From contig CAZIYW010000005.1 in assembly GCA_964543525.1 (NCBI GenBank), positions 1 through 64,000 of the forward strand: a stretch of DNA of 64,000 bases, written 5' to 3'. A model generated the notes under the pieces. The model had not been told where the DNA came from. It was given only the letters and a program-made list of their open reading frames with translations, and did not search any database. Of the stretch, positions 43,264 through 52,628 are shown piece by piece. A program made the translations under genes and the position numbers. Each line of letters opens with the position of its first letter. Within the stretch, counting starts at the first letter, position 1. The DNA is from CBDVBE01 sp964543525 (GTDB lineage Bacteria; Fibrobacterota; Chitinivibrionia; Chitinivibrionales; JANQEN01).

Positions 43264-43932
43264 ATGTTTACCGGATTAATTGAGACAATAGGAACAGTAA
43301 AATCCATCACCAGAGGGGATAGGAGCCTGTTATTAAAGGTTCTTCCTGCTCTGGATGATTATCCGGTCTCCACAGGCGCTTCGGTTGCCGTTGACGGTGC
43401 TTGCTTAACCGTGGAATCCGTCTCCGGTAAGGAGTTGTCTTTTACCGCTGTTTACGAGACATTGTCCCGTACCACACTTATAAAAAAACGGGTCGGCGAA
43501 AAAGTAAATCTGGAGCGGGCACTACGGTTAAGCGATCGCCTTGAAGGACATATTGTGTTGGGACATGTTGATGGTATCGCGAAAATTATCTCGGACCAAA
43601 AGATGGGGGACAGTCTTATCCGGACTGTACGGATTCCTGAGGAGTACCGAAGCTACATGGCGCCAAAAGGGTCGGTTGCCTTGGATGGCATAAGCCTTAC
43701 CATTGCTGAAAGTAAAAATAATGTCATAACAGTATCATTTGTTCCATACACCCTGCATAAAACAACAGTAATGCTGAAGAGGCCCGGTGATGAAGTAAAT
43801 TTTGAATGTGATATATTTGCACGCCACATCGCCCATCAATTGTATTTTAAACGGTCAGAATATATCCCGGGAGAAAACATTGAGAGAAAAGCTCCGGGAA
43901 TTTTATCGTTGCTGGAGAGTAATGGATTTTGA
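43264..43932 (+). CDS. ribE: riboflavin synthase alpha subunit
   Basis: The 222-residue protein joins two 6,7-dimethyl-8-ribityllumazine molecules to give riboflavin. Two similar lumazine-binding halves are visible: MFTGLIETIGTV, VDGACLTVE and EGHIVLGHVDG in the first, and LDGISLTIAE in the second. The motif set is complete. The ATG follows the ribD stop directly. Its own stop overlaps the TTG start of ribBA by four bases, so translation is coupled along the operon. Confidence 0.95.
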   Translation: MFTGLIETIGTVKSITRGDRSLLLKVLPALDDYPVSTGASVAVDGACLTVESVSGKELSFTAVYETLSRTTLIKKRVGEKVNLERALRLSDRLEGHIVLGHVDGIAKIISDQKMGDSLIRTVRIPEEYRSYMAPKGSVALDGISLTIAESKNNVITVSFVPYTLHKTTVMLKRPGDEVNFECDIFARHIAHQLYFKRSEYIPGENIERKAPGILSLLESNGF

Positions 43933-45146
43933 AAACATTTGAAGAGATTAATGCGGTAATTGAGGATTTCAGGAAGGGAAAGCTGGTTATAATTGTTGAT
44001 GATGAGGACCGGGAGAATGAGGGTGATCTTGCTTTTGCGGCTGAAACATGCACGCCGGAAAAGATAAACTTCATGGCAAAGCACGGACGTGGTTTGATAT
44101 GTATTGCCATGGAATCTGAACGGCTTGATGAGCTGGGCATTCCCCTGATGGTATCTCAAAACACATCCCGTTTTGAGACGGGGTTTACCGTTTCCGTTGA
44201 AGCGCGTGAAGGGACCACGACCGGCATATCTGCCGCGGATAGAAGTGTGACGGTTAAAAAACTTGTCGATCCGGAAAGCAAACCCGGTGATTTTATTAAA
44301 CCCGGACATATGTTTCCAATCCGTGCGCGCAATGGTGGTGTACTGGTCCGCAGCGGTCAGACAGAAGCGTCGGTGGACCTGGCAAAACTGGCAGGTCTTT
44401 ATCCTGCCGGAGTCATCTGTGAAATAATGAATGAAGACGGTACTATGGCACGTATGCCGCAACTGCAGAAATTTGCGCAAAAGCATAATTTGAAAATTAT
44501 TTCCGTTGCCGATCTTATCCGATATCGTACTGCGCATGAACGGTTTGTTACCTGTCAGTCAACAGCGCGGTTACCAACTGATTATGGTCTTTTTACTATA
44601 AAAACCTATGAAGATCTCCTGTCTAACACCGTCCATGTTGTTCTTCAGAAAGGTGCGATAGATCCTTCTGATACGATACTGGTAAGAGTTCACTCTGAAT
44701 GTTTTACCGGCGACATATTCGGCTCCCGCCGATGTGATTGCGGTGAGCAGCTCCATAAGTCCATGGAAGAGATTTCGAAGAAAAATGGCGTTATCCTGTA
44801 CCTTCGACAGGAAGGCCGCGGCATCGGGCTTGCGAATAAATTAAAGGCTTATGAATTGCAGGATCAGGGGCTGGACACTGTTGAGGCAAATGTTGAGCTT
44901 GGGTTCCCGCCGGATTTACGGGATTACGGAATCGGGGCACAAATCCTTGCGGATCTGGGTATAAAGAAAATCCGTCTCATGACAAATAATCCCAGAAAAA
45001 TTGTCGGACTGGAGGGGTATGGTATTGAAATAGTCGAGCGGGTTCCCATTCAGGTTAAGCCAAAAAAAGAGAATGAAAAATATTTAGCCACAAAAAAATC
45101 GAAACTTGGACACCTTCTTGAAGGAGGAAACCTATGTCAACCATAA
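43929..45146 (+). CDS. ribBA: bifunctional DHBP synthase / GTP cyclohydrolase II
   Basis: The protein has 405 residues. The N-terminal half makes 3,4-dihydroxy-2-butanone 4-phosphate (DDEDRENEGDLAFAAE, THGR-like KHGRGLICIAM, and the HMFPIRAR block). The C-terminal half opens GTP (VRVHSECFTGDIFGSRRCDCG, three zinc Cys; RQEGRGIGLANKLKAY; MTNNPRK). Together these supply both riboflavin precursors. The start is an unusual TTG at 43929 that overlaps the ribE stop (TTGA). Both catalytic halves keep their key residues. Its end overlaps ribH by 13 bases. Confidence 0.95.
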   Translation: MKTFEEINAVIEDFRKGKLVIIVDDEDRENEGDLAFAAETCTPEKINFMAKHGRGLICIAMESERLDELGIPLMVSQNTSRFETGFTVSVEAREGTTTGISAADRSVTVKKLVDPESKPGDFIKPGHMFPIRARNGGVLVRSGQTEASVDLAKLAGLYPAGVICEIMNEDGTMARMPQLQKFAQKHNLKIISVADLIRYRTAHERFVTCQSTARLPTDYGLFTIKTYEDLLSNTVHVVLQKGAIDPSDTILVRVHSECFTGDIFGSRRCDCGEQLHKSMEEISKKNGVILYLRQEGRGIGLANKLKAYELQDQGLDTVEANVELGFPPDLRDYGIGAQILADLGIKKIRLMTNNPRKIVGLEGYGIEIVERVPIQVKPKKENEKYLATKKSKLGHLLEGGNLCQP

Positions 45147-45598
45147 TAGAGGGGCGGTTGGAAGGTACCGGTAAAAAATTTGCGCTCATTGCAAGCAGAT
45201 TTAATGAGTTGATAAGCAGGAAACTGGTAGAGGGCGCCGTAGATTGCCTGGTACGACATAATGTCGATCAGAATGATATCTCAATTGTCTGGGTACCGGG
45301 CTCCTTTGAAATACCGGTTGTTGCAAAGAAACTTGCACAGTCTGCCCATTTTGATGCGGTTATCTGTCTCGGCGCCGTTATCAGGGGAAATACGGCTCAT
45401 TTTGATTATGTTGCTGCTGAAGTCTCTAAAGGTATTGCAGCGGTTGGACTCGAAACCGGTAAACCGGTTATTTTTGGCGTATTAACCACTGATACCATTG
45501 AACAGGCAGTGGAGAGAGCGGGTACCAAATCGGGGAACAAAGGATTTGATGCAGCACTTTCAGCTATTGAGATGGTTAATCTCATGGGGAAACTGTAA
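45134..45598 (+). CDS. ribH: 6,7-dimethyl-8-ribityllumazine synthase
   Basis: The 154-residue lumazine synthase condenses the ribBA and ribD products. Recognisable parts are ASRFNELISRKLVEGA, WVPGSFEIP, CLGAVIRGNTAHFDYV (substrate loop with the His) and GVLTTDTIEQAVERAG. A strong AAGGAGG ribosome-binding site lies inside the end of ribBA, just before the ATG. It completes the operon. A 70-bp gap without a clear terminator separates it from nusB. Confidence 0.95.
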   Translation: MSTIIEGRLEGTGKKFALIASRFNELISRKLVEGAVDCLVRHNVDQNDISIVWVPGSFEIPVVAKKLAQSAHFDAVICLGAVIRGNTAHFDYVAAEVSKGIAAVGLETGKPVIFGVLTTDTIEQAVERAGTKSGNKGFDAALSAIEMVNLMGKL

Positions 45599-45668
45599 AC
45601 CCTGTGCTTTCAGATTGCAGATTGGTTAAACAGGCAGAAAATAGACATTTTGCCATAATATACATGTT

Positions 45669-46085
45669 ATGAAAAATAAAAGAAAAGCCAGAGTGCTTGC
45701 ACTCCAGGTGATGTATGCCTATGATGTCAGAGATGATAAGAATATCGCTGCAATTTTTGAAACTATTGCGGCCAACACAAAAATTGCACATTACAATAAA
45801 GAATATGCTCAGACGCTTATACTAAAGGCAGTGGCTGCCACCGATGAAATAGACTCCTTGCTGCAAAAGCATACTGCCAACTGGGATGTGAAAAGAATGG
45901 CGGTAATTGATCGTAATATCTTACGATTGGCAATTACCGAACTTCGATTGGAAGAGGGAGTCCCTTTTAAAGTCGTGATTGATGAGGCTGTTGAAATTGC
46001 GAAAATATACGGTACCGATGAGTCGGGTAAATTTGTTAATGGAATTATTGACGCAGTATATAAAGAATTATCGTTAATCAAATAA
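45669..46085 (+). CDS. nusB: transcription antitermination protein NusB
   Basis: This 138-residue all-helical RNA-binding protein, with NusE (S10), binds boxA and prevents early termination in rRNA operons. The N-terminal KRKARVLALQVMYAYD and the C-terminal AVIDRNILRLAITEL and PFKVVIDEAVEIAKIYGTDESGKFVNGIID are typical. Its position directly after ribH is the common bacterial arrangement. The next gene, 28 bp on, encodes an unrelated membrane protein. Confidence 0.95.
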   Translation: MKNKRKARVLALQVMYAYDVRDDKNIAAIFETIAANTKIAHYNKEYAQTLILKAVAATDEIDSLLQKHTANWDVKRMAVIDRNILRLAITELRLEEGVPFKVVIDEAVEIAKIYGTDESGKFVNGIIDAVYKELSLIK

Positions 46086-46113
46086 CATATATGGAAAGGG
46101 TAATAGATGCATT

Positions 46114-48966
46114 ATGGAACAGATCCATGCGAAGAATAATCGTATTTTTGCGTTAGGTGTCCTTTTTACTGCAATGATAGCTTTTCTTTCAACTGTTGCT
46201 CCGACAGTTGCTTTCTGGGATTGTGGAGAGTATATAGGCGCATCCTATTCGCTGGGTATACCCCATCCACCGGGAAACCCGCTGTATGTGCTTATTGGAA
46301 GGGTATTTTCAATTATCTTTTTCTTCTTCCGTCAGGTAGCGTATCGAATAAATCTCATTTCGGTTTTCAGCGCTTCATTTACTGCAATGTTTATATACCT
46401 TATTATTGTTCGTGCAATGATATCGTGGATGGGAATTCCCGATACAAACTGGAAACGGATAACGGTCTATATTTCGGGTGTTGTTGGCGCGTTTTTCTCC
46501 GTATTCGGATATACCTTCTGGTTCAGCTCCGTCGAAGCATCGGTCTATATCCCGTCGATGCTTATGGTTGTGATTTGTACCTGGCTGGCGGTGAAATGGT
46601 CTCAGAGCAAGGATCCCCACCGGGATCAACTGTTAATTCTTTTTGCCTATGTTGCTTTTCTGGGTATCTCAATCCATATGATGTCCATGCTTGCATTAAT
46701 CCCGGTCGGCCTGTTTATCTTTTTGTCCGATGAAAATAAAATGAAGGATTATCGTTTATGGATTACCGCATTAGCTATGTTGGCGGTCATTTATGATGTG
46801 TCACTGTTTCTCTGGTTTGGTCCGATTACCATAGTCGGCACCTTTGTTATGTCATTCGTTGAGAAATCCGCCAAAAAGAAATGGCGATTCTGTTTCTGGC
46901 TTGCCTTTTTTGCACTCATGGGTTATTCGGTACATTTTTATATCCCCATACGATCAACGGTTCAGCCGATTATTGACGAAAACCATCCTGTCGTCGAGAT
47001 TGATAAATCAGGTAAGATTAACTGGCGTGCCTTTAAAGGATTCCTGGAACGTAAACAATACGGATCGGAGTCAATGATCACCCGAATGTTTCACCGGCTC
47101 GGCGCGTGGAATAAGCAATTCGGATTTGACGGTCACATGGGATACGGTGGTTTCCATTTAACGCAGTTTTTTCACTTTGGCCGATCCATCGGTATTGATA
47201 GGAACCACGATCTTATTAATAACTGGGGGACTGGAAAGGGGCTCCTTGCACTCTTCGTTTACCTTATCCCGACCTTTCTGATGTTGTATGGGTGGGCGTA
47301 CCTGTATAACAAAAACAGGAATATGGCTATTCTGCTGATATTCCTCTTTCTCATGGGTTCGATTATACTGGTTTTTTATATGAATTTTGCCGACGGTACC
47401 CGTCCCATGAAACGGGATTATATTATGTGGCTGAGAAACGGCAAGCAGGGTGAGTTGCCCTTACAGCACCGTGAAGTCCGTGTCCGTGATTACTTCTTCA
47501 CCGCGGGATTTATGTTTTACGGCATGTGGATAGGTATTGCTTCCGGTTGCGTTCTGCATTTTCTGTTTACAAATAAAAATCGTTTTCTTCGCACGCAGCT
47601 TGCGCCGATTATCGCCGTACTCTTTGCTGTGTCACCGGCGCTTCCTTTTTCGCAGAATTATCTTGAAAATAACAGAACCCGTGACTGGATTCCTTATGAT
47701 TACGCCTATAACCTGCTTATGTCCTGTGAAAAGGACGGTATCCTTTTTACCAACGGTGATAATGATACCTTTCCGTTATGGTTCCTTCAGGAGGCTGAAG
47801 AGGTCCGGCGTGATGTCCGGATCGTAAACCTGAGCCTTCTCAATACCAAATGGTACATAAAACAGTTGAAAACATTGGAGCCCAAAGTGCCGACATCTTA
47901 CAGCATAAGGGAAATTGAGGAAAAGTTAAATCATCAGTTGAATCCTCTTGAGCGTTCGGTTAATTATAAAATGCCCGGCGCAGGGATTGTCGTTAAGCTC
48001 CCGGGTCGGGACACCAAACGGGCGTTACGGGTTCAGGATCAGATGGTGGTGAATATTGTCGATTCAAATAAATGGAAAAAGCCCATTTACTTCGCAGTGA
48101 CCGTTTCCAGTGATAATCTCATGGGGTTGCAGCCCTATCTGCAGATGCAGGGACTGGTGTATCGGGTATTACCCAGGCGGGTGTCACGCAGTGACATGCT
48201 TGACCTGGACAGAACCCTTTTTCTCCTGGACAAGGTGTATCGTTTCCGGAGTCTCGGCGACGGTTCAACGCCGATGAGTGAGACAAGCAGGAAATTAATG
48301 TCCAATTATGCGGCGAGTTTTATTCAAGTCGCTATTTCTCAGCGGCAGCCCCTTGCCCAATTGAAAAGCGAGATCGAAAATCTTGAAAAGCCGCTTCCGG
48401 ATTCTGTCGCAACCGCAGACAGCAGCCTGGTCGTTGCCAGGCAGGAAGAACTTGCTGCAAAGAAAAAAGAGTATAATGATAAAGTTGATATGGTGGTGAA
48501 CAAGCTGGATCAGTGTGTGGCGCTGATGCCTTGGGATTGGCGTCCCCGCTTATTACGGCAGGAGATCCTCATAGAGCACGGGCGTTTGGATGAAGCAATG
48601 GTGCGGATAGAGGAAGCATTAAAGGTGGAACCGGACAATAAGGAATATCTCAAATTGAAGGCACGGCTCTATGATTTACGTGGTGAAAAATCTCAGGCAA
48701 ACGCTCTGTTGCGGGAGCTTGCCGGCGAAGAGTCCGATCCATGGATGTCCTACAGCCTGATGTGCAGGAATTATGAATATCTTGGACTTTACGATAGCGC
48801 ACTCTATGTAATGAAGCAGTTTCAAATGATACATCCCGGTGACCGACGGGCTACCGAAGCAATAAAGCGGCTGGAGAAATTAAAAGCTGAAGTGGGTAAA
48901 AAGAAGGGAGATACGTCTTATAAAAAGACGGCGGATTCGGCCGCCGCTTTAAAAACCAGTGGATAG
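46114..48966 (+). CDS. DUF2723 multi-spanning membrane protein with C-terminal TPRs
   Basis: This is a 950-residue polytopic protein. The N-terminal DUF2723 region begins with a TM helix and TVAFWDCGEYIGASYSLGIPHPPGNPLYVLIGR. The acidic loop DCGE in the first periplasmic loop is the presumed catalytic feature of GT-C enzymes such as protein O-mannosyltransferases. About ten membrane segments extend to residue 520. A soluble part includes YAYNLLMSCEKDGILFTNGDNDTFPLWFLQE, characteristic of the family. The last 150 residues form TPR repeats. It probably transfers a lipid-linked sugar to proteins or glycans outside the membrane. It lies 28 bp after nusB. Confidence 0.85.
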   Translation: MEQIHAKNNRIFALGVLFTAMIAFLSTVAPTVAFWDCGEYIGASYSLGIPHPPGNPLYVLIGRVFSIIFFFFRQVAYRINLISVFSASFTAMFIYLIIVRAMISWMGIPDTNWKRITVYISGVVGAFFSVFGYTFWFSSVEASVYIPSMLMVVICTWLAVKWSQSKDPHRDQLLILFAYVAFLGISIHMMSMLALIPVGLFIFLSDENKMKDYRLWITALAMLAVIYDVSLFLWFGPITIVGTFVMSFVEKSAKKKWRFCFWLAFFALMGYSVHFYIPIRSTVQPIIDENHPVVEIDKSGKINWRAFKGFLERKQYGSESMITRMFHRLGAWNKQFGFDGHMGYGGFHLTQFFHFGRSIGIDRNHDLINNWGTGKGLLALFVYLIPTFLMLYGWAYLYNKNRNMAILLIFLFLMGSIILVFYMNFADGTRPMKRDYIMWLRNGKQGELPLQHREVRVRDYFFTAGFMFYGMWIGIASGCVLHFLFTNKNRFLRTQLAPIIAVLFAVSPALPFSQNYLENNRTRDWIPYDYAYNLLMSCEKDGILFTNGDNDTFPLWFLQEAEEVRRDVRIVNLSLLNTKWYIKQLKTLEPKVPTSYSIREIEEKLNHQLNPLERSVNYKMPGAGIVVKLPGRDTKRALRVQDQMVVNIVDSNKWKKPIYFAVTVSSDNLMGLQPYLQMQGLVYRVLPRRVSRSDMLDLDRTLFLLDKVYRFRSLGDGSTPMSETSRKLMSNYAASFIQVAISQRQPLAQLKSEIENLEKPLPDSVATADSSLVVARQEELAAKKKEYNDKVDMVVNKLDQCVALMPWDWRPRLLRQEILIEHGRLDEAMVRIEEALKVEPDNKEYLKLKARLYDLRGEKSQANALLRELAGEESDPWMSYSLMCRNYEYLGLYDSALYVMKQFQMIHPGDRRATEAIKRLEKLKAEVGKKKGDTSYKKTADSAAALKTSG

Positions 48967-48995
48967 TCAAGAAATATTATTTATTGTCTTGAAGG

Positions 48996-49028
48996 AAAAG
49001 GGCGTGTCTGCGGTACACCCTTTTTTTT
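48996..49028 (+). terminator. intrinsic terminator between convergent genes
   Basis: AAAAGGG (48996-49002) pairs with CCCTTTT (49018-49024), with some further pairing in the loop, and eight Ts follow. It terminates the DUF2723 transcript and may serve the opposing YfhO gene weakly. Confidence 0.75.
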
Positions 49029-49073
49029 GCGAAATCGATAGAATTTGCGCTTATATACCGAAAGGCCGCGCTA

Positions 49074-51455
49074 TTATTTTTTATCCGGTTTGCTTAAGTA
49101 AATGAAGAGTAAATACCCAATGGAAAGCAAGAGAGTTATTACTGTAATGAGGGCGCCCATTGTGAAGTAGCCGGATGCATAGACAAATCTAACGTCGTGT
49201 TTTCCTTTCGGAATTTCAACAGCCCTGAAACTGAAATCCGCACAAAGTATTTCTGATTTTTTATTGTCAACATATACTTTCCACGCCGGATACCAGATTT
49301 CACTAAGCCATAACAATCCGTTTTTATCAGTAGATACCGTTACCTCGATCTCATTTATATCATAGTTTGATATCTCGACCGAGTTAATCGGTGCGTTTAC
49401 CGTATCTTCAGGATTGAAGGTAATCGGTATGCGAGGTTCTTCGGAAAGCAGTAACACATTCCTGTAATCAAATGTATTATTGAGCATAAATTCCCGTACT
49501 GAAGAGTCGGTTTCAAAGACTTTGTACCGGTAGAACATTTTCGCACGGGGTAATTTGTCCCCGTTGGGTAAAATCAGTGGTGTCGAGCGGTCGAGGTAAT
49601 CGGGATTGATATAGTACTTTATATTTAACAGGTCGAGAAGCCGGCAGAAATGAGCACGACCCTTTGACGGAGGCAGTCGACGGTATAAATTTAGTGGATT
49701 ATACCCTTCGGTAATCTGAATTTTATCAATCATGCCCTGGTTGCGTTTTAAGAGCATCAGTCCGGTCTGGTTTCCCAGAGCGGATGTGTCGTCCAGGAGA
49801 AACTGCCTGGTATTGGCACGGAAGATTTCTTTCTTGCCCTCTTTTTGTAAATCGGAAACCAGTTGTTTCATCTCGCTGTAGAAGCGCGGGGCGCTTTTCC
49901 TGGTAGTGACATGTTGATTTATACCGAAAGTAAACAGGTCGATTATAAGTGCGACAATTATAAGAGGTTGTAGAAGCCCTAATGAAATCCTGTTTTTCCA
50001 GGCAAGGATAAGGGGAATAAAGATTAGTGCTACATTCAGAAGGAACAGCAATCCCTGCAGGACAGTATACGTAGCTCTTTTTTCATCAGAAAGAAATTCA
50101 GGCCAAAGTACTTTCGGGAAACCGATTACGATCAGTAATCCGATAAGGGCGCACAATCCGCCGATAATAAACAACGGCTTGATGATTTTGTCAAAGGCCT
50201 CTTTTCCCCGCAGGGTATCATAGGTGTATGCCGCGAGTACCGGCAGGAGAAAATTCCAGGTAAAAAGTATTCGCGCGGGTGATCTGAACCGGTCGAATCC
50301 CGGTACGAAGAGAAAAAGAAGTTTATAGACAAAGAAAAAACTTCCCAGCCCGATGGAAAGACTGATAATTCCCCAGATAAGTGAGAATCGTGTAAAGTGA
50401 TTTTTTTTTGCGTTCCGTAATTGAAATAAACCGAAAAGAAAGATAACCACGCCGGTGTAGAAACAGGTGTCCCAGTAGGTATAGTACCCGCTTTTAGGCC
50501 CGGGAAGCCAGAACCGGGGTGCGGTACTCTCCGGTGCGGACCAGCCACCGAAAAGCTTGGGTATAAGAAAGGTCAGTAATTGTGGAAAACTGAGCGATCC
50601 TTCCGATGCCTGTTCAAACGTCCAGTCAACCCGAGCGGAGTGGTTGCCAAGTTCCGCTGTGGGTAATAATTGAATACACGCTATTCCCGCCGCTATGGCA
50701 AAGAGCAGTCCGATTGAGGTCAGGTGCATGATTTTTCGTTCTGTTTCAAAAAACCAGTAATACAATGCATAACCGCCGATAAAGAGAAATTCATAGAAGG
50801 TTATCTGAGGATGTCCGGCAAGGATAGTTATTCCCAGGACGAGACCCGCTAAAATGTGAAAGGAATATTTTTTGTGATTAAATCCCTTTTCCGTAAGAAG
50901 CAGTATAAGTGGTAACCAGGCCAGTATATAGAGCATCAATGAGTGGATGATATGGGTTATGAAAAAACCACAGAACATATAACTGATTGCAGCGAGAAAA
51001 GAAGCCTGGTTGCTGAATTTTTTAAATCTCATATAGAGAAACATACACAGACCGGCAAAGAATATATGGCTGATTATCATGCATTCAAGAACATACCAGA
51101 AGAGTTTCGGGCCGAAGGGTGAAAAAGAGAGCAGCAGATTGAATGGATACAGGACACCGGTGTGAATGGCGGCAAAAAAAGGCATACCGTTAAAAGTATA
51201 AGGATTCCAGTGAGGGAATTTGAAGCTAAGCAGGCAATCGCGGGCAAAGATTCGGTGAGGGAATTCCTGATAAATCAGATCCTCCCAAAAGTGTGCCATA
51301 CCAAATATGACCCGGAAATAAAAGGCAACGCAGAGAATGGCAAGAGCAGTTATATACTGCCATGGTTTAATACTCGTTTTTCCCAACAGGACACCGGTGC
51401 CGGTTGCCCCCTCCGGTTTCTCCCTGGAAGAGGGGCGCTTCTTATCCTTTGCCAT
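49074..51455 (-). CDS. YfhO family membrane protein
   Basis: The 793-residue integral membrane protein has about 12 hydrophobic segments. The N-terminal periplasmic loop is FWEDLIYQEFPHRIFARDCLLSFKFPHWNPYTFNGMPFFA; its PxWNPY and GxPFxA signatures and acidic residue belong to the YfhO family (GT-C fold). The C-terminal soluble region has LLNIKYYIN and LSEIWYPAWKVYVDNK, also typical, then a final TM. Family members are thought to glycosylate cell-envelope polymers, for example lipoteichoic acid in Firmicutes. It is six bases downstream of the methyltransferase gene. Confidence 0.87.
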   Translation of the reverse strand: MAKDKKRPSSREKPEGATGTGVLLGKTSIKPWQYITALAILCVAFYFRVIFGMAHFWEDLIYQEFPHRIFARDCLLSFKFPHWNPYTFNGMPFFAAIHTGVLYPFNLLLSFSPFGPKLFWYVLECMIISHIFFAGLCMFLYMRFKKFSNQASFLAAISYMFCGFFITHIIHSLMLYILAWLPLILLLTEKGFNHKKYSFHILAGLVLGITILAGHPQITFYEFLFIGGYALYYWFFETERKIMHLTSIGLLFAIAAGIACIQLLPTAELGNHSARVDWTFEQASEGSLSFPQLLTFLIPKLFGGWSAPESTAPRFWLPGPKSGYYTYWDTCFYTGVVIFLFGLFQLRNAKKNHFTRFSLIWGIISLSIGLGSFFFVYKLLFLFVPGFDRFRSPARILFTWNFLLPVLAAYTYDTLRGKEAFDKIIKPLFIIGGLCALIGLLIVIGFPKVLWPEFLSDEKRATYTVLQGLLFLLNVALIFIPLILAWKNRISLGLLQPLIIVALIIDLFTFGINQHVTTRKSAPRFYSEMKQLVSDLQKEGKKEIFRANTRQFLLDDTSALGNQTGLMLLKRNQGMIDKIQITEGYNPLNLYRRLPPSKGRAHFCRLLDLLNIKYYINPDYLDRSTPLILPNGDKLPRAKMFYRYKVFETDSSVREFMLNNTFDYRNVLLLSEEPRIPITFNPEDTVNAPINSVEISNYDINEIEVTVSTDKNGLLWLSEIWYPAWKVYVDNKKSEILCADFSFRAVEIPKGKHDVRFVYASGYFTMGALITVITLLLSIGYLLFIYLSKPDKK

Positions 51456-51461
51456 TGTGTT

Positions 51462-52343
51462 TCAGCCCTTCTTTTGAAGTATTATCAGCATACTCCCCGT
51501 ATCTGCATACCATGATTTCTTTGATAATCCAAACAAGGAAATACATGCATTGAAAATACGTGCAATACGTTTGAACCCGTAACGTTTGAGCCGGTTGTGT
51601 AAAAATGAAGTGTCGGCATATTGTCCTGATACGCTGTGATGAACAATGGACAATCCATGCGGTTCGACAGCTTTTCGCAGAGTTTCCAAAGTAAAATACT
51701 GTATATGCTCCTGAGGTTTTAACTGAAACCATCGTTTGCCGAACAATTTTCTCTGAAAACTGTTGTAATCCGGTGTGACCAGAGCAATACTGCCGTTATT
51801 ATCAAGTAACCGGGTTAATTTTTCAATATTATCGTGAAGTTTCGGCAGGTGTTCAATAACATCAAAAAGCGTAATGAGGGTGTATTTTTTTTTCGAGGAG
51901 AAATATTCAAGCGGTTGGCCGTGAACCGTAAAGCCTTTTTCAATCACATGGGCACGCATCTCCTTCTCCAGCTCGATTCCTTCGGTATTCCAACCATTTT
52001 CCTGAAGTACCTGAAGGAAATACCCTGCCGCGCAACCAATGTCAAGTGCAGTGCCGGAGGTCGTTTTCAGGTATTCGCAGATTTCGAGGTACCATTTGTT
52101 GAATGTTTTAACCCGCAAAGCAGCGGTTAGCTCATAGTCTTCATAGAAACTGTCGGCACTGTGAAAATATTTGTCTTCGTAGATGGTGTACAATTTGTTA
52201 TTTGGAATACGTGGATTAACATAAACCATTGAGCAACTGCGACATCGCACAATATTGAACCCTTTAACACGATGCAGTATTTGCGTGCTTTTTTCAGCAC
52301 ACACAGGACATGGATATGAAGTCAGTTCTTGATTCTCGGTCAT
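51462..52343 (-). CDS. SAM-dependent methyltransferase with N-terminal zinc ribbon
   Basis: The protein has 293 residues. The first 45 carry a CPVC/CRSC pair that should bind zinc. A class I methyltransferase follows: ALDIGCAAGYFLQVL (SAM-binding Gly-rich loop), GIELEKEM, TLFDVIEHLPKLHDNI, then GSIALVTPDY. This zinc-ribbon plus Methyltransf_23 design is common in O-antigen and capsule clusters, where it methylates a sugar or polyprenyl-linked glycan. It is the first gene of a two-gene leftward unit with YfhO and diverges from the FkbM gene. Confidence 0.86.
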   Translation of the reverse strand: MTENQELTSYPCPVCAEKSTQILHRVKGFNIVRCRSCSMVYVNPRIPNNKLYTIYEDKYFHSADSFYEDYELTAALRVKTFNKWYLEICEYLKTTSGTALDIGCAAGYFLQVLQENGWNTEGIELEKEMRAHVIEKGFTVHGQPLEYFSSKKKYTLITLFDVIEHLPKLHDNIEKLTRLLDNNGSIALVTPDYNSFQRKLFGKRWFQLKPQEHIQYFTLETLRKAVEPHGLSIVHHSVSGQYADTSFLHNRLKRYGFKRIARIFNACISLFGLSKKSWYADTGSMLIILQKKG

Positions 52344-52628
52344 GATATGTTTTCTGCTTCAAAGAATTATTCAATTCCATAAAATATAATTAATATCGCT
52401 GGTTTTTTTTAGGCTTTTCACAGGAAGTTCCGATAATTCGATCCACATTTCATTTCGGGACTGTTTTTTTTGTTAAATATCCGATATAAGATTACTATTT
52501 GCGTGGGAGATACGTAACATAATCCGGCACAACATTGTATTATCTCCTGTACTTTATATTATTTTCACAACCTGTTGTTTTTTTTGTTAAAATTTATTCA
52601 TAAATGTATTAATAGGAAAAAATCTTGT

